Below are positions 31,250-39,977 of a stretch of 64,000 nucleotides of DNA, piece by piece. The position numbers and the translations under genes are program-made. The notes beneath the pieces were generated by a model. That model had not been told where the DNA came from. It ran no database searches and saw only the letters and a list, made by a program, of their open reading frames with translations. Origin of the DNA: Sphaerisporangium cinnabarinum. Its GTDB lineage: Bacteria > Actinomycetota > Actinomycetes > Actinomycetales > Cellulomonadaceae. Location of the stretch: assembly GCA_003052455.1 (NCBI GenBank), contig QAPD01000020.1:27729-91728 (forward strand). Reading direction: 5' to 3'. Each line of letters opens with the position of its first letter. Positions within the stretch are counted from its first letter, which is position 1.

Positions 31250-31527
31250 CGTGCCTCCTCGGTGCTCGGCTGGTCTCCCCAGCCTGCGCGCGACCCCCTC
31301 ACCCGCATCTCAGGGCGGGAGCGCCGCGACCGCCCCACGACCGGACACGGACGGACGCGCCGGTGCCTTAGACGCGGGAGACCACCTCAGACGCCTCAGG
31401 CCACGGTCGACGCCCGGCCTAAGGCACCCCCCGAACGAACGGTGCGCGGTCGACCGATGCGACGTACCCGTGCTCAGGACGACTGTGAGTGTCGGACAGG
31501 CAGGGAGCCTGGGAGACGGGGACGACC
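31250..31527. promoter_or_regulatory. Divergent regulatory region with CCTNAGG-type repeats
   Basis: GGTGCCTTAG (31362-31371) and CTAAGGCACC (31419-31428) are perfect ten-base inverted arms separated by 47 bases. Between them lie CCTCAG (31385) and CCTCAGG (31394). With the arms this makes four copies of a CCTNAG(G) half-site or palindrome. The region separates the alcohol dehydrogenase gene from the small gene and LuxR regulator, so the motif may be a regulator binding array that can loop. No known box was recognised. Confidence 0.5.
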
Positions 31528-31671
31528 ATGAGCACGCACATCGATCCGACGTTCGACGCGGACCTGGAGTACCGCGCGGAGCGCCTGCGGGCGGACCTGC
31601 GGCACGACGAGCCCGCGCTGCTGCACTGGTGGCGCGGCCGTCGTCGTCGCCACGACCACCCGGCGCGATGA
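31528..31671 (+). CDS. Small basic protein (47 aa) upstream of LuxR regulator
   Basis: A short reading frame with a GGAGACGGGG-type ribosome site and ATG 31528. The product begins with an acidic stretch (HIDPTFDADLEYRAERLRADL) and ends in a very basic tail (WWRGRRRRHDHPAR). No membrane segment or known domain is visible. Its TGA overlaps an ATG (31668) in the frame of the downstream LuxR-family gene, so it may be a coupled leader cistron. A longer start at GTG 31489 is possible. Confidence 0.5.
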   Translation: MSTHIDPTFDADLEYRAERLRADLRHDEPALLHWWRGRRRRHDHPAR

Positions 31672-31802
31672 CCGCGCCGCCCGACGCCGCTGACGAGGCA
31701 CCTCTCGCCGGCGGCGTCGTCGTGTCCGGCGGGGTGGCCCGGTCGGCGCCGGGCGGTCAATCGGCTGGTCACGTGTCGGTGCCCGCTGCGAGGATGGGGA
31801 CC

Positions 31803-34748
31803 GTGCCCCGACCCTCCACGCGCGCGCCCTTCGTGGCCCGCGCGGCCGAGCTCGACGTGCTCGCCGCGGCGGTCGAGCGCGCGCGCCGCGGCGAGCCGGG
31901 CGTCGTGCTCGTCGGCGCGGACGCGGGGGTGGGCAAGACGCGCCTGCTCACCCGTGCGGCGGAGCTCGCGGCCGGGACGGGCGCGACGGTGGTGTGGAGC
32001 CACTGCGTCGACCTCGGCGAGGTCGGCCTCCCCTACCTCCCCTTCTCCGAGGCGCTCACAACCCTGCGCGCCCAGCACCCCGCCGTCGACGAGACAGTCG
32101 CGGCCCGTCCCGCGCTCGCGCGCCTGCTCGACGCCGGCACCCCGGCCGACGACGAGCAGAGCCAGGGCGAGCGCCTCCAGCTCTTCGAGAGCGTCGCCGC
32201 CGCGATCGCGGCGTCCGGGACGCCCGAGGCGCCGCTCGTGCTCGTCGTCGAGGACCTGCACTGGGCGGACCCGTCGAGCCGCGACGTCCTGCGCTTCGTC
32301 GTCGCCCGTCTGCGCGCGGAGCACGTCCTCGTCGTCGCGAGCTACCGCGCGGACGACCTGCACCGCCGCCACCCCCTGCGCCCGGTGCTCGCGGAGCTGC
32401 TGCGCCACCCGCGCGTCGAGCACGTGCAGCTCTCGCCCTTCACCGAGCGCGAGCTGCGGGAGTTCACCACGGCGCTCGCCGGCAGCCCGCTGCCGCCCGC
32501 GGCGTTCGAGTCCGTGCGCACGCGCTCCGAGGGGAACGCCTACTTCGCCGAGGAGCTCGTCGAGTCCGGCCTGGGAGACGAGCTGCCGTGGTCCCTCGCG
32601 GACGTGCTGCGCGCCCGCCTGGAAGGGCTCGACCCGGCCGTCCAGCACCTCGTGCGCGTCGCGTCGGTCTCGGGGCGCCAGGTGAGCGAGCCGCTCCTGC
32701 GCGCCGCGCTGGCGCGGGACACCGACGACGGCGAGCCCGCGGACCGGTCGTCCGGGCGCCCGTTCGACGCCGCGCTGCGCGAGGCGATCGCGCACCACGT
32801 CCTCGCGGTCGAGGGCGACGGCGCCCGCGACACGGTCGTGTTCCGGCACGCGCTGCTCGCCGAGGCGGTCGCGTCCGACCTGCTCCCGGGCGAGCGCGTC
32901 GGCGTGCACCGCGCGTACCTCGCCGCGCTCGACGACGACCCGGCGCTCGGGTCCCCCGCCCTGCGGGCCCACCACGCGCTCGCCGCGCACGACCTCCCGG
33001 CCGCGCTCACCGCGTCGCGCGCCGCGGCGCGCAAGGCGGCGCGCGTGCTCGCGCCCGCGGAGGAGCTCCGGCACCTCGAGCAGGTGCTCGCGCTGTGGCA
33101 GGCCGTGCCCGACGCCGCGACCCTCCTCGGGGAGGACCGCGTCACGGTGGCGCTCGCCGCCGCCGGGGCCGCGAGCCGCGCGGGCGAGCCGGACCGCGCG
33201 GTCGCGCTCGCCCGGCGCGTCGTCGAGGGCACCGCCGACGACCCGATGCGGCAGGCGTCGCTGCGGCACGTGCTGTCCCGGTACCTGCTCGGCACGGAGG
33301 AGGTCGAGGAGACCCTCGCGCACACCGAGGCGGCGCTCGCCGTCCTGCCCGCCGAGCCGCCGTCGCTCGACCGCGCGTGGACGCTGGCCATGCGGGCGCG
33401 CGCCGCGATGAACGCCGACCTCGACGAGCTCGCCGCCGAGGTCGCGGCCGAGGCGATCGACGTCGCGCACCGCCTCGACGCGCCCGACGTCGAGGCCGAC
33501 GTGCTGACCACGATGGCGATCCTCGAGGTCGCGGACGACGACCGCGCCGCGGTGCTGCTCGCCCAGGCCCGCGAGCGCGCGGTCGAGGCGGGCGACATCC
33601 TCACGGAGCTGCGCTGCTGGTACAACATCGCCGCGAACCGCTACTACGCGGGCCGCATCGACGAGGCCCTCCAGGTCACGGAGGACGGTCTCGACCGCGC
33701 GCGGGCGACCGGCCTCGGGTGGAGCGCGTACGGCGTCGAGCTGCGCCTGTTCCGCGACCTCGTCCGGTACGTGCTCGGCGACCTCACCCCCACGGCCACC
33801 GCGGGCGAGACCATGCCCGAGGGCTCCGCGCCGCAGCTCTCGTGCGTCCAGCTCTACGCCGCCGTCGCGCGCGGCGACGCGGACGCGATCGCCCGGGGCA
33901 CCGCGCTGCGCCGCGACTGGTTCCGGGACGGGCAGATCGCGCTCATCTCCGGCGGGTGCTCGATCGACGCCCTCACGTGGGCCGGACGCCGCGACGAGGC
34001 CGTGGCGCTCGCCGTCGAGCTCGTCGACCACCTGGGCCGCACGTGGAGCGACTACTTCCTGGGCCGCATCTGGATCTCCGCCCTCGCGCTCGCCGCCCTC
34101 GCCGACGCCGCGGACGCCGCCCGCCTCCAGGGCGCGGCCGGGGCCGCCACGGTCCGCGAGCTCGTCGCGCGCGGGGCCGAGCTGCTCGACGCCGCCCGCA
34201 CGACCGCCGAGCGCGGCCGCCCCCGCGGGGGTCGGCTCGGGCCGGAGGGCCGGGCCTGGCTCGCGCGCGCCGCTGCGGAGCACTCGCGCCTCACCGGCAC
34301 GGACGACCCCGCGCTGTGGGAGGAGACGACGCGCCTCTTCGACTACGGCTACCGGTACGAGGTCGCGCGGTCCCGGTTCCGGTGGGCGCAGGCCCTGCTC
34401 GGTGCGGGCGACCGCAACGCCGCCGAGATCGAGGCCGCGCAGGCCCTCGAGGAGGCCGAGGCCATGGGCGCGACGCCGCTCGCCGAGGCGGTCCGCGCGC
34501 TCGGGCGTCGCGGTCGCCTCGACCTGCCCGGCGTCCGCCGGTCCACGACCGCCGTCCTCACCGAGCGCGAGGAGGAGGTCCTGCTGCTCGTCGCGCAGGG
34601 CCTGACCAACCGGCAGATCGGCGAGCGCCTGTTCATCTCGGGGAAGACGGTGAGCGTGCACGTGTCGAACGTCCTCGCCAAGCTCGGGGCGTCGGGGCGC
34701 GCCGAGGCCGTCTCGCTCGCGCACCAGCGCGGCCTGCTCGAGGTCTGA
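31803..34748 (+). CDS. LuxR-family ATPase transcriptional regulator (LAL type)
   Basis: A 981-residue regulator. The AAA domain opens with FVARAAELDVL and has Walker A GADAGVGKT (about 38-46) and Walker B LVLVVEDLHWADPSSRD (about 146-160). A long helical repeat region occupies about 350-900. The C-terminal LuxR helix-turn-helix is LTEREEEVLLLVAQGLTNRQIG plus SVHVSNVLAKLG (about 920-980). I chose GTG 31803: GAGG lies nine bases upstream, and the GAGGAT hexamer could equally serve a leaderless start. ATG 31668 and ATG 31794 are in frame alternatives. Large ATPase regulators of this class often act as activators of nearby operons; here the CCTNAGG array upstream is a candidate target. Confidence 0.87.
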   Translation: MPRPSTRAPFVARAAELDVLAAAVERARRGEPGVVLVGADAGVGKTRLLTRAAELAAGTGATVVWSHCVDLGEVGLPYLPFSEALTTLRAQHPAVDETVAARPALARLLDAGTPADDEQSQGERLQLFESVAAAIAASGTPEAPLVLVVEDLHWADPSSRDVLRFVVARLRAEHVLVVASYRADDLHRRHPLRPVLAELLRHPRVEHVQLSPFTERELREFTTALAGSPLPPAAFESVRTRSEGNAYFAEELVESGLGDELPWSLADVLRARLEGLDPAVQHLVRVASVSGRQVSEPLLRAALARDTDDGEPADRSSGRPFDAALREAIAHHVLAVEGDGARDTVVFRHALLAEAVASDLLPGERVGVHRAYLAALDDDPALGSPALRAHHALAAHDLPAALTASRAAARKAARVLAPAEELRHLEQVLALWQAVPDAATLLGEDRVTVALAAAGAASRAGEPDRAVALARRVVEGTADDPMRQASLRHVLSRYLLGTEEVEETLAHTEAALAVLPAEPPSLDRAWTLAMRARAAMNADLDELAAEVAAEAIDVAHRLDAPDVEADVLTTMAILEVADDDRAAVLLAQARERAVEAGDILTELRCWYNIAANRYYAGRIDEALQVTEDGLDRARATGLGWSAYGVELRLFRDLVRYVLGDLTPTATAGETMPEGSAPQLSCVQLYAAVARGDADAIARGTALRRDWFRDGQIALISGGCSIDALTWAGRRDEAVALAVELVDHLGRTWSDYFLGRIWISALALAALADAADAARLQGAAGAATVRELVARGAELLDAARTTAERGRPRGGRLGPEGRAWLARAAAEHSRLTGTDDPALWEETTRLFDYGYRYEVARSRFRWAQALLGAGDRNAAEIEAAQALEEAEAMGATPLAEAVRALGRRGRLDLPGVRRSTTAVLTEREEEVLLLVAQGLTNRQIGERLFISGKTVSVHVSNVLAKLGASGRAEAVSLAHQRGLLEV

Positions 34749-34751
34749 CGC

Positions 34752-35543
34752 GTGGACCCGTCACCCGGGGCGCTCGTGCTCGTGCGGCACGGGCAGAGCA
34801 CGTTCAACGCGGGCGACCGCTTCACCGGGCTGCTCGACGTGCCGCTCTCCGACGTCGGGGTCGCCGAGGCGCGACGCGCGTCGCGCCTCCTCGCGGACGC
34901 CGTCGCGCGCGAGCCCGCGCTCGCCCCGCGGCGTGTCGTGACGTCGCCGCTCGTGCGCGCGTCCGCGACGGCCGCCGTCGTGGCCGAGGCCCTGCCCGGG
35001 CCGCCGCCGCTCGCGGTCGAGTGGCGGCTCGTCGAGCGGCACTACGGCGCGTTCACCGACAAGCTGCGCGACGTCGTCCGCCGCGACTACGGCGAGGCCG
35101 CCTACTGGCGCTACCGCCGGTCGTACCTGCACCGGCCGCCGCCGCTCGCCGACGACGACCCGGCGCGCGCCCTCGTCGACGACACGCTCCTGCGCCTGCC
35201 CGACACCGCTCGCGCCACCCTGCGGCCGGACGCCGAGTCCCTCGCGGACGTCGTCGAGCGCCTGCGCCCCTTCTGGGCCGCCACCCGCGCGCGGCTCCTG
35301 CACGGGGAGGCGGTGCTCGTCGTCGGGCACGGCAACTCGCTGCGCGCCCTGTCCGTGCTCGTCGACGACCTCACGCCCGAGGAGGTCCAGGACCTCGACG
35401 TGCCCACCGGGCACCCGCTCGTCCACCGCTTCACGACCGGGCCCGACGCCGCGCTCGTCCCCGAGGTCCGCGGCGGCACCTACCTCGACGCGCAGGGCGC
35501 CGAGCACGCGGTCACGGACCTCCGGGCCCGCGGGGGCACCTGA
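34752..35543 (+). CDS. Phosphoglycerate mutase-like histidine phosphatase
   Basis: A 263-residue histidine phosphatase of the GpmA (2,3-bisphosphoglycerate-dependent mutase) type. LVLVRHGQSTFN carries the phospho-accepting His13. RLVERHYGAFTDKLRD contains the catalytic Glu and substrate residues typical of true mutases, and VVGHGNSLRALSVLVDDL holds the second His. The start is a GTG three bases after the LuxR stop, so the two genes are cotranscribed. It is somewhat longer and more divergent than housekeeping GpmA and lacks other glycolytic neighbours, so it could be a secondary mutase or a phosphatase. Confidence 0.82.
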   Translation: MDPSPGALVLVRHGQSTFNAGDRFTGLLDVPLSDVGVAEARRASRLLADAVAREPALAPRRVVTSPLVRASATAAVVAEALPGPPPLAVEWRLVERHYGAFTDKLRDVVRRDYGEAAYWRYRRSYLHRPPPLADDDPARALVDDTLLRLPDTARATLRPDAESLADVVERLRPFWAATRARLLHGEAVLVVGHGNSLRALSVLVDDLTPEEVQDLDVPTGHPLVHRFTTGPDAALVPEVRGGTYLDAQGAEHAVTDLRARGGT

Positions 35544-35549
35544 CGACCG

Positions 35550-36710
35550 TCATCCCGCGCCCTGCGCCTCCCGGTAGTCCCGCCAGAACTCGTCGCGCAC
35601 GAGCGCGGCGTCCATGAGGCACTGCCGCCAGGTGTCACCGCGCACCCCGGGCGGGACGTCGAGGGACCCTCCGGTGGCCGGCGTGGACCGGGGCTCGCCC
35701 CGCACGTCCAGGCACGCGTCCAGGAGCGCGTACACCTCCGGCTCGCCGCGTTCCTCCACGACGGAGCGCAGCGCGCCCAGGACTTCGGGGTCACCTGTCG
35801 GAGGCTCGCGGAGCAGCGCGTCGGACCTGCCCGTCCGCGGGTCGTACTCGGTGCGACAGTCGGAGAACCCGCCCTCGCCCTGCACGGCGCTCTCGCACGT
35901 CTCGGTGCTCCACACCTCGGTGTCGTACGAGGTCAGGCCCCGGATCTCCGGACCGGGGGCGGCCGAGGTGCCGAGCACCATCGCGTAGAGGACGCGTCCG
36001 CCGTGGACGCTGGTCGGCACCGCGAGGCTGGTCACGGAGGCGCCGGTCGCATCCGTGACCTCGCCCGCGAGCACGGCCCAGAGCTCCCCGTCGCCGTCGA
36101 ACGGCGACAACCCGAGCACGAGCCGCTCGTCGCTCGCAGCGCGCTCCACGACGGCCATCCTCGCGTGACCGGAGCGCACGACGGTGCCCGCATCCTCACC
36201 ACGCCGGAGGCGTCGGAGGTCGCCGTCGTCACCAGCCACCACGCGCACGGCCGGCGCGGCCCCCTCCGCCTCGGAGCCCGGGTCGTACTCGACGAAGAAC
36301 CTGTCGCCGTCGCGCCACGCGCCGAAGCCGAGGTCGAGGACGTACGTGCCGTCGTCGCGCAGGTAGGTCGCGGGCTCGGCGACGGCGACGACGCCGGGCG
36401 CGACGTCGACCGTGGTCGGCTCGGCGACCAGCACCTCGTAGCCCGGGGAGCCGGTGACGACCTCGCGCGCGAGCTCGCGCACGCCGCCGGGGCCGCCCGC
36501 CGTGACGACGCCCGTGCCGACGAGCCCCAGCGCGACGACGCCCGCGACCCCCGCGAGGGACCGACGCCGCTGCGCACCGCGCCGGCTCGACCGCAGGACC
36601 ACGTCGAGGTCGAGCGTGGAGGGCGGGACGGCGTCGTCGGCCGTGCGTCGCAGCCGCGCGAGGAAGTCGTCGTCGGGCGGGGCGGGGGTCGAACCGGTCT
36701 CGCGGCTCAT
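35550..36710 (-). CDS. Membrane protein coupled to SigE-family sigma factor (putative anti-sigma)
   Basis: A 386-residue protein. The N-terminal cytoplasmic part (about 1-50; PDDDFLARLRRTADDAVPPSTLDLDVVLRSSRRG) is followed by one membrane helix (about 55-78). A 300-residue extracytoplasmic region with Cys residues (ETCES, SDCRTE, DACLD, RQCLM) follows. The layout, and the ATGA overlap with an ECF sigma gene, match the coupled membrane regulators found beside actinobacterial SigE-type factors. There is no zinc HxxxCxxC anti-sigma motif, so the mode of binding is unknown. It probably senses envelope conditions. Confidence 0.75.
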   Translation of the reverse strand: MSRETGSTPAPPDDDFLARLRRTADDAVPPSTLDLDVVLRSSRRGAQRRRSLAGVAGVVALGLVGTGVVTAGGPGGVRELAREVVTGSPGYEVLVAEPTTVDVAPGVVAVAEPATYLRDDGTYVLDLGFGAWRDGDRFFVEYDPGSEAEGAAPAVRVVAGDDGDLRRLRRGEDAGTVVRSGHARMAVVERAASDERLVLGLSPFDGDGELWAVLAGEVTDATGASVTSLAVPTSVHGGRVLYAMVLGTSAAPGPEIRGLTSYDTEVWSTETCESAVQGEGGFSDCRTEYDPRTGRSDALLREPPTGDPEVLGALRSVVEERGEPEVYALLDACLDVRGEPRSTPATGGSLDVPPGVRGDTWRQCLMDAALVRDEFWRDYREAQGAG

Positions 36711-37390
36711 CGGGCGGTCCTTCCGCTGGTCGTGGGGGCGCTCTCGTCGAGGGCGCCGAGGAGGGTGCGGAGGCGGGCGAGGCCGCGCGACGCCGTCGAC
36801 TTCACGGTGCCGACGGGCATGCCGAGCTCGGCCGCGACCTCGTTCTCGCTGAGGTCGAGCAGGTGGCGCAGCACGACGACGCGCCGCTGCCGGACCGGGA
36901 GCGCGAGCAGCGCGCGCACGACGGCGTCCCGGTCGTCGACCGCGGCCGTGCCCGCTCCGCCGTCGCGCGCCACCGGACGGGCCGCTCGCTCGGCGGACGA
37001 GAGCTCGTCCGGCCCGGCGAGCACCTCGCGCCGGGTGCGGCGCCACGTGTCGATCCGCAGGTTCGCCAGGACGCGGCGAGCGTAGGCGAGCGGGTCGCGC
37101 TGCGCCGCTCGCGGCCACGCGCGGTAGGTGCGCTCCAGGGCGTGCTGCGTGAGCTCCTCCGCGCGGTGCCGGTCCCCGCACAGGAGGTACGCCATGCGGT
37201 GCAGCGGGTCGCGCGCCTCGCGCATAAACGCGGTGAACTCCTCGTCGCGGGTGCGGCGGGCGACCACGTCGACCTCGAGCGGCGCCTCGGGCGGCCACCC
37301 GTCGTCGGGCCTGCGCTCCTCGTCCTCCCGCACCCCGTCCCCCTGCTCGAGCACGAGCTCGTACCGCCTCGGGCGGTCCCGCGCGCTCAC
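36707..37390 (-). CDS. SigE-family ECF RNA polymerase sigma factor
   Basis: A 227-residue ECF sigma factor. Region 2 (about 50-120) reads EEFTAFMREARDPLHRMAYLLCG then AEELTQHALERTYRAWPRA and ANLRIDTWRR. Region 4 (about 155-215) reads ALLALPVRQRRVVVLRHLLDLSENEVAAELGMPVGTVKSTASRGLARLR, with the helix-turn-helix. This is the SigE-type group common in actinomycetes. The start is GTG 37390, behind a GGGGCGG stretch; nearer GTG codons are possible. Its stop overlaps the start of the membrane partner gene (ATGA), so both are made together. Confidence 0.87.
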   Translation of the reverse strand: MSARDRPRRYELVLEQGDGVREDEERRPDDGWPPEAPLEVDVVARRTRDEEFTAFMREARDPLHRMAYLLCGDRHRAEELTQHALERTYRAWPRAAQRDPLAYARRVLANLRIDTWRRTRREVLAGPDELSSAERAARPVARDGGAGTAAVDDRDAVVRALLALPVRQRRVVVLRHLLDLSENEVAAELGMPVGTVKSTASRGLARLRTLLGALDESAPTTSGRTAR

Positions 37391-37555
37391 CGTGCCGCCC
37401 CGCGCGGGGAGCGACCGCCGTCGTGTCGTCGTCTCACGAGCGGAACACGCAGCACCCGCACGCGACGTTCCCTTCTGTCCGATTTCACCCCCGACGCCGC
37501 GCCGGGTGGGGCGGGTTGCGCTGTTTGACCAGGCTCGTCCCGGTGATACTGGACC

Positions 37556-39835
37556 ATGACCGACGCCCAGGCGATCCACGAGCTCGTCCAGGCGGGGCTC
37601 GCCGAGCCGGCGTCGGACGAGTCGTTCGACCGCTTCGCGCGGCTCGTGCACCGGCAGCTCGGGGTGTCGTCGGCGCTCGTCACGCTGGTCCTCGACGACG
37701 AGGCGGTGCTGCCCGGAGCGCACGGTCTGCCCGAGCCGTACCAGTCGGCGCGCCGGACCCCGCGCAGCCACACGTTCTGCCAGTTCGTGGCGAACGAGGC
37801 CCGCCCGCTCGTGGTCGAGGACGCGCGCACCGTCCCGCACCTGGCCACGCTGCGGGCCGTCGACGACATCGGCGTCGTCGCCTACGCGGGCTTCCCGATC
37901 TTCGACCCGCAGGGCCGTGCGGTCGGGTCGCTGTGCGCGTTCGACCCCCGCCCCCGCACCTGGTCGGACGACGAGCTGGCGACGCTCGCGGACCTGGCGT
38001 CCGCGTGCACGTCCGAGCTCCGGCTGCGCCTGGCGCGGGCACGCGCGAGGCGCATGCAGCGTGTCGCGCTCGCGGCGAACAAGCGGTCGCGCCTGCTCCT
38101 GGAGCTGTCCGAGTCGTTCGCCGCCGCGACGTCCGTCCGCGACGTCGCCGAGCGGCTGGCCGCCGTCGGGGCGGCCATCGGCGCGCGCTACGCCGGGCTC
38201 GCGCTGCTCGACGGCGGCGGCACCCGCCTCGAGTTCACGACGCTGGACCACCTGGAGCCGGGGGTCCCGGCGTCGTTCCGCCGCATGCGCGTGGACGCGG
38301 ACCGCGCCGCGTCGACCGCGGCACGGACGCGCGAGCCCCTGTTCTTCCGTGACCACGTGCAGTACGGCGAGCGGTTCCCGGAGGCCGCGTCGCTCATCGC
38401 GCCCGACACGGTCGAGGCGCGCTCGTTCGTGCCCGTCCTCGCGGACGACCGCCTCCTGGGGGTCGTGGCGCTCGCGTGGGACACGGTCCGCGAGTTCGAC
38501 GACGACGCCGTGAAGACGGAGACGACGATCGCGTCGTACGTCGCGCACGCGGTCGAGCGCGTCCGGCTGCTCGAGGAGCGCCACCGCGTCGCGGCGACCC
38601 TCCAGGCCGCGATGCTCACCGAGCTGCCGCCGGTGCGCGGCGCGGAGCTCGCGGCGACGTACGCGTCCGCGACCCGCACGGACCAGGTCGGCGGCGACTG
38701 GTACGACGCGGTGGTGCTCGACGACGACGCGTGCGTCCTCATGATCGGCGACGTCACCGGGCACGACATGCGCGCCGCGGCGCAGATGGGCCAGCTCCGG
38801 TCGATGCTGCGGACGTTCGCCTGGTGCCAGGACGAGCCGCCCGCCGTGCTGCTGCGGCTGCTCGACCGGGCGAACCGGGGGCTCGCGCTGCACTCCAGCG
38901 CGACGGCCGTCGTCGTGCGGCTCGACCGCACCCCGCAGGGGTTCGACCTCACGTGGTCGAACGCCGGGCACCCCGCACCGCTCGTGCTGCGCGCCGACGG
39001 GACGGTCGACACGCTCGAGTCCGCGCCCGACCTCATGCTGGGGGTGCTGCCGAGCACGTCGCGGTACGACCACCGCACGCGCCTCGCGCCGGGCGACACG
39101 CTGCTCCTCTACACCGACGGCCTCGTCGAGCGCCGCGGCACGTCGTTCGCCGAGCGCCTCGCCGGCCTGCGGGCCGTCCTCGGCGAGCACGCGGGCACCG
39201 CGACGTCGGCCCTCCCGGACGCGCTCGTCCGCCGCCTCGTCGCCGACCAGCGGGACGACGTCGCGGTCCTCGCCCTACGCGTGCGGCACACGGTCTCGCG
39301 GGCACCGGCGCCCGGGCGCCCGTCCGTGCTGACGCGGCCGGTCGAGCACACGTCGGCGGCGATCGGCCCCGCGCGGCGGTGGGTCGACGACGTGCTCGAG
39401 AGCTGCGACGTGTCGCCCGCGGTGCGCCGCGTCGCGATGCTCCTGACGAGCGAGATCCTCACGAACGCGGTGCAGCACGGGACGGCTCCGGTCCGGGCGG
39501 TGCTCGAGGTCGGGCACCGGGTGGTGCGGGTCGGCGTCGAGGACGGGTCGACCGCGCTGCCGAGGCTGCGCTCGCCGCGGCCCGAGGAGACGGGCGGCCG
39601 GGGCGTGCAGTTCCTCGAGCGGTGCGCGTCACGCTGGGGCGTCGACCTCCACGACGACCCGGCGGCCGACAGCGCTGCCGACGACGGCGTGCCCGGCGGC
39701 GGTGCGGCTGGCGGCGGTGCGGCCGACGACGGTGCGGCCGACGACGGTGCGGCCGACGACGACGCGGCCGACGACGACGCGGCCGACGGCCGCGCGGTCA
39801 AGACCGTGTGGTTCGAGCTGGACCTCGACGGCTGA
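37556..39835 (+). CDS. GAF-SpoIIE-HATPase protein phosphatase/anti-sigma kinase
   Basis: A 759-residue multidomain regulator. An N-terminal GAF domain (about 20-165; SHTFCQFVANEARPLVVEDA) is followed by a second GAF (about 185-330), a PP2C/SpoIIE phosphatase (about 365-575; VGGDWYDAVVL, MIGDVTGHD, LLLYTDGLVERR) and a C-terminal HATPase (about 595-759; LTSEILTNAVQHG, RGVQFLERCASRWGV). It thus unites an RsbU-like phosphatase with an RsbW-like kinase in one chain. A pentapeptide repeat (716-745) is inserted just before the last beta strand. GATACT ends five bases before the ATG, so the message may be leaderless. Confidence 0.9.
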   Translation: MTDAQAIHELVQAGLAEPASDESFDRFARLVHRQLGVSSALVTLVLDDEAVLPGAHGLPEPYQSARRTPRSHTFCQFVANEARPLVVEDARTVPHLATLRAVDDIGVVAYAGFPIFDPQGRAVGSLCAFDPRPRTWSDDELATLADLASACTSELRLRLARARARRMQRVALAANKRSRLLLELSESFAAATSVRDVAERLAAVGAAIGARYAGLALLDGGGTRLEFTTLDHLEPGVPASFRRMRVDADRAASTAARTREPLFFRDHVQYGERFPEAASLIAPDTVEARSFVPVLADDRLLGVVALAWDTVREFDDDAVKTETTIASYVAHAVERVRLLEERHRVAATLQAAMLTELPPVRGAELAATYASATRTDQVGGDWYDAVVLDDDACVLMIGDVTGHDMRAAAQMGQLRSMLRTFAWCQDEPPAVLLRLLDRANRGLALHSSATAVVVRLDRTPQGFDLTWSNAGHPAPLVLRADGTVDTLESAPDLMLGVLPSTSRYDHRTRLAPGDTLLLYTDGLVERRGTSFAERLAGLRAVLGEHAGTATSALPDALVRRLVADQRDDVAVLALRVRHTVSRAPAPGRPSVLTRPVEHTSAAIGPARRWVDDVLESCDVSPAVRRVAMLLTSEILTNAVQHGTAPVRAVLEVGHRVVRVGVEDGSTALPRLRSPRPEETGGRGVQFLERCASRWGVDLHDDPAADSAADDGVPGGGAAGGGAADDGAADDGAADDDAADDDAADGRAVKTVWFELDLDG
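39701..39790 (+). repeat. 15-bp in-frame minisatellite in the phosphatase gene
   Basis: Six tandem 15-bp units. The first (39701-39715) is degenerate, three are identical GGTGCGGCCGACGAC copies (39716-39760), and the last two begin GAC (39761-39790). They encode the pentapeptides GAAGG, GAADD (three times), DAADD and DAADG, in the loop before the final HATPase strand. Copy number changes would keep the frame and simply lengthen or shorten the acidic loop. Its position is 45 bases before the stop codon. Confidence 0.9.
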
Positions 39836-39977
39836 CCCCGACGGTCGTCCGGTGCCCCTGTGCGGTGTCGGAGGGCGGCGGTAGCGTGTGTGAGGTGGGC
39901 CACTCCCCCCGGGCACCGCGCGCGAACCCGTGACCCCTCGTGCACGTCGAGACGACCGAGTCCTGAGAGGCAGCACC

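Noticed and set aside
31668..31802. ATG 31668 as start of the LuxR-family gene
   Set aside because: The overlap with the small gene is attractive, but the extra 45 residues are low-complexity, and the family usually begins just before FVxRxxEL. Kept only as an alternative.
37556..39933. Other reading frames across the 39701-39790 repeat
   Set aside because: They give long Arg- or Ser-rich products that simply mirror the repeat. Only the frame of the phosphatase has domains.
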